64,000 bases of DNA, taken from the IMG/VR virus record IMGVR_UViG_3300042895_001344, positions 153,143-217,142 of that record; one strand, written 5' to 3'. The position numbers and the translations under genes were made by a program. The stretch's first letter is position 1, and every line of letters starts with the position of its first letter. This stretch comes from a virus. Shown here piece by piece: positions 43,099 through 50,586 of the stretch. Below the pieces are notes generated by a model. That model saw only the letters and a program-made list of their open reading frames with translations, did not search any database and had not been told where the DNA came from.

Positions 43099-43198
43099 TA
43101 TAGGTTCTCTTTGTCGATTACCTTTTCGTTTTTCAAAAGTAAGTGGGGTTGAACCCACCCAAAGACCTTAAACCCCGACATCTCGTTGGGGTTTTTTT
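43099..43198 (+). ncRNA. Candidate structured small RNA, three-way junction
   Basis: About 100 nt from predicted start to terminator with no convincing ORF. Predicted stems: P1 CTTTG (43109-43113) with CAAAG (43160-43164); P2 TTAC-C-TTTT (43118-43126) with AAAAGTAA (43135-43142); P3 GTGGG (43143-43147) with CCCAC (43154-43158). P2 and P3 are adjacent and could stack. A terminator hairpin closes the RNA. The sequence is not an obvious tRNA. It lies between an SGNH-like gene and a lipoprotein gene. Function is unknown. Confidence 0.5.
43171..43198 (+). terminator. Terminator of the candidate small RNA
   Basis: AACCCC / GGGGTT hairpin followed by seven T residues. Confidence 0.75.
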
Positions 43199-43204
43199 AT
43201 GTAA

Positions 43205-43236
43205 TTTGGTTTTATCGTTAAACTTTCGTATATTTA
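43205..43236 (+). promoter_or_regulatory. Bacteroidetes-type promoter (TTTGG-N19-TATATTTA)
   Basis: TTTGG at 43205-43209 and TATATTTA at 43229-43236, 6 nt before the lipoprotein ATG, implying a leaderless or near-leaderless mRNA. Confidence 0.55.
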
Positions 43237-43242
43237 CTATAT

Positions 43243-43461
43243 ATGAAAAAAGTAACATTTATTTTAGCTCTTGGTGTAGCACTTACACTAACAGCATGTG
43301 GTTCAGGGTCAGCCGCAACAGAAACAACAGACTCTACAGTAGCTCCTGTTGCAGATACAACTGCAGTAGTCGCTGATTCAACAGTATCACCTGTAGAAGG
43401 TGGTGGTGTTTTATTAAAAGAAGGTGCTGAAAAACCAGTATCTAATGAAGAAGTAAAATAA
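43243..43461 (+). CDS. Small phage-encoded lipoprotein
   Basis: A 72-residue protein with an Sec/SPII signal peptide: KK charge, hydrophobic core, and lipobox TLTAC (C19), followed by a Ser/Ala/Thr/Val-rich mature part. It is likely anchored in the outer or inner membrane. Phage lipoproteins of this size can block superinfection by masking a receptor (as in T5 Llp), but that role is only an inference here. It has its own host-type promoter and terminator. Confidence 0.7.
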   Translation: MKKVTFILALGVALTLTACGSGSAATETTDSTVAPVADTTAVVADSTVSPVEGGGVLLKEGAEKPVSNEEVK

Positions 43462-43462
43462 G

Positions 43463-43498
43463 AAATAGGGGTTGGTTTATTCTGACCCCCATTTTTTA
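43463..43498 (+). terminator. Terminator after the lipoprotein gene
   Basis: A hairpin with GGGGTT / GACCCC stem and flanking AAAT/ATTT pairs, followed by a T-run. Confidence 0.65.
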
Positions 43499-43514
43499 AT
43501 CCTAAATCTCTCCT

Positions 43515-43943
43515 ATGGATATTACAAACGAGACACAAGGCGAATTAATATTATTACGAGGTTTACCTGGTTCAGGTAAAACAACTCTAGCAAAAATCAT
43601 ACTACAACTTAGAAGTACGGACGAACCTGAAATTTTATCTGCCGATGATTTTTTCGAAGATAAAGAAGGTGATTACAATTTTGATCCTACTAAATTAAAA
43701 GAAGCTCATAACTATTGTCAATTTAGATGCTCAGAAAGAATGAGACAACAAAAGGCAAAGATAGTTGTTGCAAATACTTTTACCCAAGAATGGGAAATGG
43801 ACGAATATTTTAAAATGGCTGAAAGATACAATTATCGTGTTCATACAGTGGTTGTTGAAAACAGACATGGTAATGAAAATATTCATGGGGTTCCCGAAGA
43901 TAAACTTCAACAAATGAAGAATAGATTTCAAGTTAAACTTTAA
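43515..43943 (+). CDS. P-loop kinase-like protein (N4BP2/PNK-like)
   Basis: A 142-residue P-loop protein. Walker A is GLPGSGKT (16-23); SADDFF, FDPTKLKEAHNYCQ and VVANTFTQEWEM follow, then NRHGNENIHGVPEDKLQQM. This order is typical of the small AAA_33/N4BP2L1-type kinases, some of which are polynucleotide 5'-kinases. It is directly upstream of an RNA ligase 1 and a cyclic-phosphate receiver protein, supporting an RNA end-healing role. The substrate is inferred. The stop overlaps the next start. Confidence 0.7.
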   Translation: MDITNETQGELILLRGLPGSGKTTLAKIILQLRSTDEPEILSADDFFEDKEGDYNFDPTKLKEAHNYCQFRCSERMRQQKAKIVVANTFTQEWEMDEYFKMAERYNYRVHTVVVENRHGNENIHGVPEDKLQQMKNRFQVKL

Positions 43944-44185
43944 TGAGTCAATTTATTTCTTCTTTTATTGAATCCATAAATCCAAAACCAAAGATGAAAT
44001 TTCACGCTAACTTACATAGAAACCAATGGTCAATATATCCATTACCTTTTGTTTATTTTTATTTTGAAACATGTCAACCAGATTCTCATGTATCAATTTG
44101 GAAAAACAAAATATGTGGAGTATATTTGTCCTTTAATTGGTTGAAACATACTTACAACATCGGAATCCACAAAACAATAAACTAA
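43943..44185 (+). CDS. Small hypothetical protein in the RNA-repair cluster
   Basis: An 80-residue basic/aromatic protein (KFHANLHRNQWSIYPLPFVYF, then GVYLSFNWLKHTYN). Its start overlaps the kinase stop and its stop overlaps the RNA ligase ATG, so it is translationally coupled to both. No family recognised. Confidence 0.5.
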   Translation: MSQFISSFIESINPKPKMKFHANLHRNQWSIYPLPFVYFYFETCQPDSHVSIWKNKICGVYLSFNWLKHTYNIGIHKTIN

Positions 44186-45255
44186 TGTTAGAGATTTTAG
44201 AGAAATATTATACTGATGGTTTGTTACATAAACAAACACATCCTACTAAAGATTTGACTATATGGAATTATTCTCCTAAAGTTCAATACGAAAGATTGTG
44301 GGATGATATTACTTTGCAATGCCGTGGATTGGTGACCAATTCAAAAGGTGATATTGTTGCAAGACCATTTAAGAAATTCTTTAACTACGAAGAACATAAA
44401 CCAGAAGATATTCCAAATGAAACTTATGTTGTTTATGAAAAGATGGATGGATCATTAGGTATTCTTTTTAATTATGAAGGAGAATGGATATTATCCACTC
44501 GTGGTTCTTTTACATCACCGCAAGCAATTAAAGGAAAAGAAATTCTTGATAGACACGACATCAGTGCGTGGAGAAAAGACAACACATATTTGTTTGAAAT
44601 TATTTATCCTGAAAATAGAATTGTTGTTGATTACAAAGGTGAAGAAAAATTAGTTGTTCTTGGTGCTTTTCATACTGAAAGTGGAATGGAAATACCTGAT
44701 AGTAGTTTATTTTGGACACAAGATTCAGGATTTGAAGTTGCTATGACATACAAAACTTGGGGAGAAGGATATGATTTACTTAAAGAAGAAATATCTAAAG
44801 ATAGAGAAGGATATGTAATTAAATTTAAGAATGGTTTTCGTATGAAAATCAAAGGAGAAGAATATAAAAGATTACATAAAATATTAACCAACTTTTCATC
44901 CAAAGATATTTGGGAATTATTGAGGGATGGAAAACCTATGGATGAATTTTTAGATAGGGTACCTGATGAATTTTACAAGTGGGTTAAACAACAAGTGAGT
45001 TCTTTTGAATATGCCAAATACAGAATTGGTGAACATTGTGGTAAGATACACGATTATTTTAGATATGGAAAATATGGTGATGTGGACCCAATGCCAACAA
45101 AAAAAGATTTTGCGTTACATTTAGAAAAATGTAATGTTGAGACATTTTATAGACCAATATTATTTGCAATGTGGGACGGAAAACCATATGAACATATTAT
45201 TTGGAGAATAATGAAACCTAAATACGAAAAACCATTTAAGAAAGATGAAAATTAA
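44185..45255 (+). CDS. rnlA: RNA ligase, T4 Rnl1-like
   Basis: A 356-residue ATP-dependent RNA ligase. Motif I YEKMDGSLG places the adenylated Lys at residue 86. The DGYVIKF-type motif IV (EGYVIKFKNG) and motif V-like RMKIKGEEYKR follow. It joins 3'-OH to 5'-PO4 RNA ends; T4 Rnl1 repairs cleaved tRNA anticodons. The start at 44185 is chosen because it overlaps the previous stop as TAATG; an in-frame upstream ATG at 44137 would run deep into that gene. It overlaps the cREC gene by 11 nt. Confidence 0.88.
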   Translation: MLEILEKYYTDGLLHKQTHPTKDLTIWNYSPKVQYERLWDDITLQCRGLVTNSKGDIVARPFKKFFNYEEHKPEDIPNETYVVYEKMDGSLGILFNYEGEWILSTRGSFTSPQAIKGKEILDRHDISAWRKDNTYLFEIIYPENRIVVDYKGEEKLVVLGAFHTESGMEIPDSSLFWTQDSGFEVAMTYKTWGEGYDLLKEEISKDREGYVIKFKNGFRMKIKGEEYKRLHKILTNFSSKDIWELLRDGKPMDEFLDRVPDEFYKWVKQQVSSFEYAKYRIGEHCGKIHDYFRYGKYGDVDPMPTKKDFALHLEKCNVETFYRPILFAMWDGKPYEHIIWRIMKPKYEKPFKKDEN

Positions 45256-45733
45256 TAATAGATTGAGATTATACCTTGACGATATAAGAACTCCTGTGGA
45301 TGATGATTGGATTGTTGTGAGAAATTATGATGAATTTGTTGCACAAATAAAATTACATGGATTAGGTAATTTTGAAGTTATATCCTTAGATCATGATTTA
45401 GGTGAAGGTGCTATGGTGGAATACTATACAAATGTAAAAAATAATTATATGTTGGATTACAACAACATAGAAGAAAGAACGGGAATGGATTGTTGTAGAT
45501 ATTTGGTTAGTGAGAGTATGAACGAAAAAATACCCTTACCTCAAGTATATATACATTCCGCAAACCCTATTGGTTCCGCAAATATGATGGGATATATCAA
45601 CAATTATTTAATGAATTGTAGACTACCTCAAACCTGTGTAAGAGTTCAAATTAATCACACCATTAATGAAATCCACATGTTATCCCCTGAAGCACGTAAA
45701 GCAAAGTGGGATCGTAGTATGGAGAATGAATAA
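45245..45733 (+). CDS. Cyclic-phosphate processing receiver-domain protein
   Basis: A 162-residue protein of the cREC type: RLYLDDIRTPVDDDWIVVRN, FEVISLDHDLGEG, GMDCCRYLVSESM, PQVYIHSANPIGSANMMGYI. The family is predicted to process 2',3'-cyclic phosphate ends of RNA. Next to an RNA ligase and a kinase, it would heal the 3' end before ligation. The activity is predicted, not proven. Confidence 0.75.
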   Translation: MKINNRLRLYLDDIRTPVDDDWIVVRNYDEFVAQIKLHGLGNFEVISLDHDLGEGAMVEYYTNVKNNYMLDYNNIEERTGMDCCRYLVSESMNEKIPLPQVYIHSANPIGSANMMGYINNYLMNCRLPQTCVRVQINHTINEIHMLSPEARKAKWDRSMENE

Positions 45734-45736
45734 TTC

Positions 45737-45766
45737 TTGGATATTCAAAAAAAATCATTATTTTTA
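45737..45766 (+). promoter_or_regulatory. Bacteroidetes-type promoter (TTG-N19-TATTTTTA)
   Basis: TTG at 45737-45739 and TATTTTTA at 45759-45766, spacer 19 nt, 35 nt before the ATG at 45801. Confidence 0.55.
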
Positions 45767-45800
45767 CGTTCATAACTAAACAAACTAAACACTTACCCAC

Positions 45801-46139
45801 ATGGAAAATTTGGATCAACCAAAAAGAAGAAAGAAACCTTATAAAGAATTGATTATCAATGGAATTTATAAGGATTGGAAAAGTTTTTACGAACCAAACA
45901 AAGAAGACATTTATAAATCTATAATTGAAATTTTTGAGGAGTTTAAAAACACAAGAAAAAAATCTTTAGTATTAAAACTTTCAGCTAAGTTTAAAAACAC
46001 TGATTGGAATACAGAATTTGAATTTCATCGTAATGAAACCATTGTTTTAAAAAGAGATATTTTACCTTTTTTTGAAGAAAATGAAGATTATGAAATGTGT
46101 GGTCAAGTATTAAATTTACATAAAGAATTGACTTCTTAA
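45801..46139 (+). CDS. Hypothetical basic/acidic protein
   Basis: A 112-residue protein with a basic N-terminus (KRRKKPYKELI) and aromatic/acidic middle (IYKDWKSFYEPNKEDIYKSI). It resembles a small nucleic-acid-binding or inhibitor protein in composition only. It has its own host-type promoter and the terminator at 46198, and lies just before the envelope block. Confidence 0.5.
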   Translation: MENLDQPKRRKKPYKELIINGIYKDWKSFYEPNKEDIYKSIIEIFEEFKNTRKKSLVLKLSAKFKNTDWNTEFEFHRNETIVLKRDILPFFEENEDYEMCGQVLNLHKELTS

Positions 46140-46163
46140 AATATAATTAATATATTAGTAAAG

Positions 46164-46194
46164 TATCAGGAGAGAGGTACATTTATTTTTTGTC
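46164..46194 (+). repeat. Left copy of a 31-nt imperfect direct repeat
   Basis: 27 of 31 positions match the copy at 60630-60660, in the same orientation. The core is TTTATTTTTTGTC. The two copies flank the whole envelope gene block (46228-60577). Confidence 0.65.
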
Positions 46195-46197
46195 AAG

Positions 46198-46229
46198 TCC
46201 TCGAGGTTTATACTTCGGGGATTTTTTTT
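46198..46229 (+). terminator. Terminator for the 45801 gene
   Basis: TCCTCGA / TCGGGGA stem (one G-T pair) with a 10-nt loop and eight T residues on the plus strand. It overlaps the stop of the converging envelope gene. Confidence 0.7.
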
Positions 46230-47835
46230 ATAATACCATTCTACTACCTATTTGGAAATTACTTAAAAAATCAGAAAATGGTTTGGTGTTTCCACTCATT
46301 TTGTAGTTTGCGGAGAACCCAAATCTCTTACTAATTTTATAATCAAATGCTGCACCTAATAAAAATCCCATATGTCTATTGACTGTTGTTACACCCGTTG
46401 CACTATTATAACTTATAGGTGCAAACATTGTAAATACCTGTGGTGATATTGTTAATTTTTTATTATACTGATAAGGTTTAGTCCAAAACACAATTGCAGA
46501 TGTAGCCATATTGTATTCAAACCCACCCGTCTCATCGTTTTTAAGTAATAGATTAATTACACCCACATTATAACCATATGTTCCTTTTTTTGCAGTTGGT
46601 TTGATGTATGTATATCCTAATAAATTCATATAGTTTCCACCTAAGTACGCAATTCCAGTTCCGTATGAATGTATTGCGTCTAATTGTCCATCTTCGGTCA
46701 TTCCCATTTTTGTTATACCACCCGTCATTACGATTGAACTTAAATTACTATTCACCATCAATCCAGCACTATAACTCACATCACCTGCTAACGATGATTT
46801 ACTAAGTCCTAATGATATAGACGCTAAGAAACTACCCGGAGTTGCTTCCATAACACTTATATCCGATGCCAATAGTGTTGGATTTGTTACCTCTTGTTTT
46901 TTCTTTTTTTCTTCTTCTTTTTTCTTTTCTTCCTCTTTCTTTTTCTCTTCCTCTTTTTTAGCTTCTTCTTTCTTCTCTTCTTCTTTTTTGGCTTCTTCCT
47001 TTTTCTCCTCAGTCTTTTTTTCTTCTGATTTCTTTTCTTCGGTTTTTGCTTCTTCTTTCTTTTCTTCTGTTTTAGCTTCAGTTTTCTTTTCTTCGGTTTT
47101 TTGTTCTGCAGGTTTGTCCGATTTAGTTTCAGCAGGTTTTGCCTCCGCGGGTTTTGCTTCAGCAGGTTTTGCTTCTGTTGATGATGAACTACCACCACTT
47201 GCAGGAGGTGGAGATGAACTACCACTTGCGGGTGGTGGTGCAGCTGCCGGTGGAGGTGCTGCCGTTGGTGGGGGTGCAGTGACTACGGGTGGTGGGGGTG
47301 GTGGTGCAATGTTTATTGGTGGTGGTGTTGCTGCATTTGCCGCTGCAGAACTTGCTGCCGCACTTGCCGATGAACTTGCTGCCGATGATGCCGATGAACT
47401 TGCAGCCTTTGCCGCAGCCTCTGCAGCCGCCTTTGCTGCAGCATCTGCGGCAGCTTTTGCGGCGGCGTCCGATGCCGCTTTTGCTGCGGCATCTGCAGCT
47501 GCCTTTGCGGCTGCGTCAGCGGCAGCTCTTGCTGCAGCATCTGCGGCAGCTCTCGCGGCAGCTTCTTGTGCCAATCTTATATTATCATTTATAGGACAAG
47601 GAGTTGAAAATATTGAATTTACCCATACTTGAAACGCACCACTACTCATGTCAGCTAATGTAACTATTTTAGATTTACCTCTAATAACTGCAACCGTTTG
47701 ATTTTGACCAAAGGGAATTGTTACCACATAGACTTTATTGTCACATGGATCAATATATGTTTGTGTTATAGTACTTTGACTAAACGACTTAACATAAAAA
47801 AATAATATTAGGAGAGAGATAATATATTTTTTCAT
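46228..47835 (-). CDS. Secreted TolA-like helix protein with outer-membrane barrel
   Basis: A 535-residue exported protein. A signal peptide (residues 1-20) ends in Ser-Gln. After a ~70-residue beta domain comes an Ala-rich coiled helix of AADAAAKAAADA repeats (~89-168), a Pro/Ser-rich linker, and a Lys/Glu-rich helix (EEKKKEEE, ~215-325). The last ~200 residues look like an outer-membrane beta barrel (alternating Tyr/Gly strands, terminal aromatic). The layout recalls TolA (Ala/Lys helices spanning the periplasm) fused to a barrel. Function is unknown; an anchor or pore is plausible. Confidence 0.65.
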   Translation of the reverse strand: MKKYIISLLILFFYVKSFSQSTITQTYIDPCDNKVYVVTIPFGQNQTVAVIRGKSKIVTLADMSSGAFQVWVNSIFSTPCPINDNIRLAQEAAARAAADAAARAAADAAAKAAADAAAKAASDAAAKAAADAAAKAAAEAAAKAASSSASSAASSSASAAASSAAANAATPPPINIAPPPPPPVVTAPPPTAAPPPAAAPPPASGSSSPPPASGGSSSSTEAKPAEAKPAEAKPAETKSDKPAEQKTEEKKTEAKTEEKKEEAKTEEKKSEEKKTEEKKEEAKKEEEKKEEAKKEEEKKKEEEKKKEEEKKKKQEVTNPTLLASDISVMEATPGSFLASISLGLSKSSLAGDVSYSAGLMVNSNLSSIVMTGGITKMGMTEDGQLDAIHSYGTGIAYLGGNYMNLLGYTYIKPTAKKGTYGYNVGVINLLLKNDETGGFEYNMATSAIVFWTKPYQYNKKLTISPQVFTMFAPISYNSATGVTTVNRHMGFLLGAAFDYKISKRFGFSANYKMSGNTKPFSDFLSNFQIGSRMVL

Positions 47836-47841
47836 TATTCG

Positions 47842-48570
47842 TTATTCAAATTTTTCATTATAATCTTTTATTGTAAATGGACAATATACTGAATATCTAA
47901 TGTCTTTTGATAAGTTTTTAGTTACCTCATGTACGTAATTGTATTTTTGATGTTCAATCAACACACATTTATTAAAATTTGGTAAAACTTCTATTTCACC
48001 ATTTTTAGTATAAAGTTTTAATAATGACCCATCATCAAATTTTCTATCGTTGTTTATAAAAAATACAGCAGTAAATAATCTTTCACCATTTGGGTCACTA
48101 TCAAAATGTTTCTTAATAAATGATCCTTCTGGATATACATTTATATGACCAACTAATGAATCTTTAAAATTTGGTTTAATTTTTTTATTAAATAATTCAA
48201 ATAATATGTTTTCGTAACATTTAGATATTAGATCATAAATTCCATTAGTTTTTAACAAACTACTATTATGTGTTAATAAAAAATTAAAATAATCATTTTC
48301 ATTAAATCCATATTGATCATTTAATTTATTTAAAAAACAATAATCTGTATAATTCAATGAATATGAATCTACTATTTTATTGTATCTTATTGGATCTATT
48401 TCTTTAACTTTATTTTCCACATCATTTGACCATTGTAAAAACCCTAACGAGCTATTAATCTCATCAACATTTACGTCAAAATTAATTAATGATGTATTAA
48501 GTTTAACAAACTCATCTTTAGTAAGATAATTTTCTAAATCAAATATTTTATAGTCAAAATCTAAATTCAT
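47842..48570 (-). CDS. 2-oxoglutarate/Fe(II) oxygenase-like protein
   Basis: A 242-residue protein with the 2OG-Fe(II) facial triad: H155-x-D157 (KKHFDSD), H214 (YVHEV) and R225 (IRYSVY), in a double-stranded beta-helix context. Members hydroxylate proteins, nucleic acids or small molecules. The overlap with the next gene (TAATG-like at 48570) makes it part of the same operon. The substrate is unknown. Confidence 0.7.
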   Translation of the reverse strand: MNLDFDYKIFDLENYLTKDEFVKLNTSLINFDVNVDEINSSLGFLQWSNDVENKVKEIDPIRYNKIVDSYSLNYTDYCFLNKLNDQYGFNENDYFNFLLTHNSSLLKTNGIYDLISKCYENILFELFNKKIKPNFKDSLVGHINVYPEGSFIKKHFDSDPNGERLFTAVFFINNDRKFDDGSLLKLYTKNGEIEVLPNFNKCVLIEHQKYNYVHEVTKNLSKDIRYSVYCPFTIKDYNEKFE

Positions 48571-49415
48571 TATTTGTTATTTAAACCTATTGATATTTGT
48601 GTGTATCCTCTTATTGGGTCGGTATCTAATTTTAATGTAACGAATTTAAAATCTTTTATAATACCAACTTTAAATGTGGTAAATGATGAATTTGATTTTG
48701 GAAATGAAATACCACCTAAGTCATCTTTACCTTGCCATCTAATAACTTCATTACCAAATCCTACCATACCATGTATTCCTATTTTACCAATTCTTTTACC
48801 ACCACCAACATAGAAAGTTGATTCTTTTTTCCAATCTTCTTTACTAAGTGGAAAGTCGACATTGTTAATTTGACCATATGGATAATAGCTATTTTGGTCT
48901 ATTGCGTAAGTCATTACATAATCCATAATAAAATATCCTCTCTTGTCACCAATCGTTCCCCAATAAGAAATTTGTTTATTATTTGTATGTCCAAATCCAA
49001 AGGAGGTATAAACACGTTCTTTTCTAATAGTATCTCTTTTTCCACCTTCATATATATGAATTACACTTCTTTGTCTCCATCCGTAATCATCATACCAAAT
49101 ATAAGGCATTGGTTGATACCATCCCCAGTTTCCCCAATAGTAACCAAATTGATTATTTCTATTCCAATTTTGAACACGTACTCTACCACGTTGGTCTGGT
49201 TGTGATTGTTGAGGTTGATTATTTCTCCAACTACTTACATTATTTTGTTGTGGTACAGATGGTTGAACTCTTGTTTGAGTTGATTGTGATGTTTGTGATG
49301 ATGCTGGAACACTTCCACCAGTTTGTCTCCAAGAACTAACTTGGGAATATAACATTATTGTGCAGAATAATATTAATATTAATATTAAACCTGTAACTAA
49401 TAAAACCTTTTTCAT
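48570..49415 (-). CDS. Secreted membrane protein with aromatic repeats
   Basis: A 281-residue protein. A signal anchor near 1-24 is followed by a Gln/Ser/Pro/Val-rich segment with SSWR repeats, then an aromatic stretch (FGYYWGNWGWYQPMPYIWYDD). The C-terminal ~150 residues have alternating beta strands like an outer-membrane barrel. Its ATG overlaps the PspC stop by 4 nt. It is probably envelope-located; function unknown. Confidence 0.55.
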   Translation of the reverse strand: MKKVLLVTGLILILILFCTIMLYSQVSSWRQTGGSVPASSQTSQSTQTRVQPSVPQQNNVSSWRNNQPQQSQPDQRGRVRVQNWNRNNQFGYYWGNWGWYQPMPYIWYDDYGWRQRSVIHIYEGGKRDTIRKERVYTSFGFGHTNNKQISYWGTIGDKRGYFIMDYVMTYAIDQNSYYPYGQINNVDFPLSKEDWKKESTFYVGGGKRIGKIGIHGMVGFGNEVIRWQGKDDLGGISFPKSNSSFTTFKVGIIKDFKFVTLKLDTDPIRGYTQISIGLNNK

Positions 49416-49591
49416 ACTGTTTCAGTTAAAATTGTGGTTAGTAAATAACCGGTTATTATTGGGAATGGTGAAAATATTAAAAAAAAGAACAATAACCTCC
49501 AAACCAATGGATCAACATTTGTACGGTGACTTAAACCACTACATACACCAAAAAAAACTTTGTCGTCGTGAACTCTTTTAAACTTTTTCAT
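49412..49591 (-). CDS. PspC-domain protein
   Basis: A 59-residue protein, too short to be obvious at first sight. It reads MKKFKRVHDDKVFFGVCSG, then LSHRTNVDPLVWRLLFFFLI and a hydrophobic end. That matches the PspC domain (R-x-x-D-x-x-x-x-G-V-x-x-G-x-A/S, then a membrane helix). In bacteria PspC proteins sense or stabilise envelope stress. A TATTTATA box ends 4 nt before its ATG and it overlaps the next gene as ATGA. Confidence 0.75.
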   Translation of the reverse strand: MKKFKRVHDDKVFFGVCSGLSHRTNVDPLVWRLLFFFLIFSPFPIITGYLLTTILTETV

Positions 49592-49595
49592 ATAA

Positions 49596-49603
49596 TATAA
49601 ATA
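49596..49603 (-). promoter_or_regulatory. Late-type box TATTTATA
   Basis: TATTTATATTAT on the minus strand, 4 nt before the PspC ATG and immediately after the upstream terminator. Confidence 0.55.
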
Positions 49604-49607
49604 TTAA

Positions 49608-49631
49608 AAAAGGGGTTATAAAACCCCTTTT
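49608..49631 (-). terminator. Terminator of the FeoA-like gene
   Basis: A perfect AAAAGGGGTT / AACCCCTTTT hairpin with a 4-nt loop. It includes the stop codon region of the gene ending at 49616. Confidence 0.75.
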
Positions 49632-49849
49632 AAACATATTCTATCTAATTCTTCTTGCCTTAAACCTATGGTTGAATCTATTTGTCCTCCGTCGGATAAA
49701 ATGTTTACTAAATAAAGACCAAATTTTTTATCACTTATCTCAATTTCTTGCCCATGTATAAACCCCATATCCATCAATTTTAATCTCATACATGGTGTAC
49801 AATTTTCACAAGGATTATTTTGTGGAACGTCCACTACTTCATATTTCAT
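49616..49849 (-). CDS. FeoA-like SH3-fold protein
   Basis: A 77-residue protein. After a Cys-rich start (NNPCENCTPCMRLKLMDMG), the FeoA-type order follows: MGFIHGQEIEISD, GLYLVN and a GLRQEELDRI end. FeoA is a cytosolic component of ferrous iron uptake. The four Cys here are atypical and could bind metal. There is no FeoB in view, so a regulatory or repurposed role is more likely. The ATG overlaps the stop of the CsgG-like gene. Confidence 0.65.
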   Translation of the reverse strand: MKYEVVDVPQNNPCENCTPCMRLKLMDMGFIHGQEIEISDKKFGLYLVNILSDGGQIDSTIGLRQEELDRICLKGVL

Positions 49850-50577
49850 TATTTCGTGAATATACCTTTTTTAATCATTCTATCAAGGATGTTAGCACAT
49901 GCAATGTCTAAAGCTTTCTTTGTTGCAATACTAATTGTTGATTGATTGAACTTAATTGGGTCAATGGTCGCATCCGATAAAAGGGTTAACTCTCTTTTTG
50001 TTGTTGCCTCACCTAAACCTGACCCACCAAATACTACACCTGTTTCAGCATCAGTAAATCTAACCTGAAGACCTATACGAGTTACCATATTGTCTTTAAT
50101 ACCGTCTTTTAGGTTAATAGTTTCGTCTTCTGACACCGAGTAGTCATAACACTCAATCGTAACAAAATACTTCGCCAAATTGATTTTACCACGACCGTCT
50201 AATTTATTCTCAGAAATACCCGCAGCAGACGCTTGGAATTGTTTTACCATCCTATTCTTAATTTCTGTCTTATCCTCGGTAAATTTGAATCTATTTAAGT
50301 TTTCAAGGTATTCCATTGAAATGTTAGCAACACCCAAACCAACACGTTTTTCTTTTAACTCAGGATACATTTCATACATCTCATCAGAAATGCCTGCCTT
50401 TAATATTTGAATTGGAATTTGAGGACCGTCGTAATCCATGTAAGCACTTATGTCTCGTTTTTTTTCAAAATCTGCTTTATACTGTTCGGTTTTTGTTGAT
50501 CCTATTGTTTGTCCCATTGCATTATCTGCAATTAAACAGGTTAAAATAAAAATTAAAAATATTATTAAATGTCTCAT
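49849..50577 (-). CDS. CsgG-like secreted protein
   Basis: A 242-residue exported protein with a signal peptide near 1-22. The core resembles CsgG-type assembly proteins: KRVGLGVANISMEYLENLNR, KINLAKYFVTIECYDYS, and VRFTDAETGVVFGGSGLGEA. CsgG forms the outer-membrane pore for curli, or a related export/assembly pore. The signal peptide lacks a clear lipobox Cys, so it may be periplasmic rather than a lipoprotein pore. It is in the envelope operon, next to a FeoA-like gene. Confidence 0.55.
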   Translation of the reverse strand: MRHLIIFLIFILTCLIADNAMGQTIGSTKTEQYKADFEKKRDISAYMDYDGPQIPIQILKAGISDEMYEMYPELKEKRVGLGVANISMEYLENLNRFKFTEDKTEIKNRMVKQFQASAAGISENKLDGRGKINLAKYFVTIECYDYSVSEDETINLKDGIKDNMVTRIGLQVRFTDAETGVVFGGSGLGEATTKRELTLLSDATIDPIKFNQSTISIATKKALDIACANILDRMIKKGIFTK

Positions 50578-50586
50578 AGTTTTATA

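Noticed and set aside
43141-43167. tRNA T-arm remnant at GTGGG-GTTGAA-CCCAC
   Set aside because: The loop does not match T-loop bases, and no acceptor or anticodon arm is nearby; the three-way junction explains the sequence better.
44137-44184. Upstream ATG for the RNA ligase
   Set aside because: It overlaps the previous gene by 49 nt, while the ATG at 44185 makes a TAATG junction and begins the family's usual N-terminus.
46988-47632. A 214-residue plus-strand frame rich in Ala/Ser/Phe
   Set aside because: It mirrors the Ala/Lys/Glu repeat gene on the minus strand; low-complexity shadow only.
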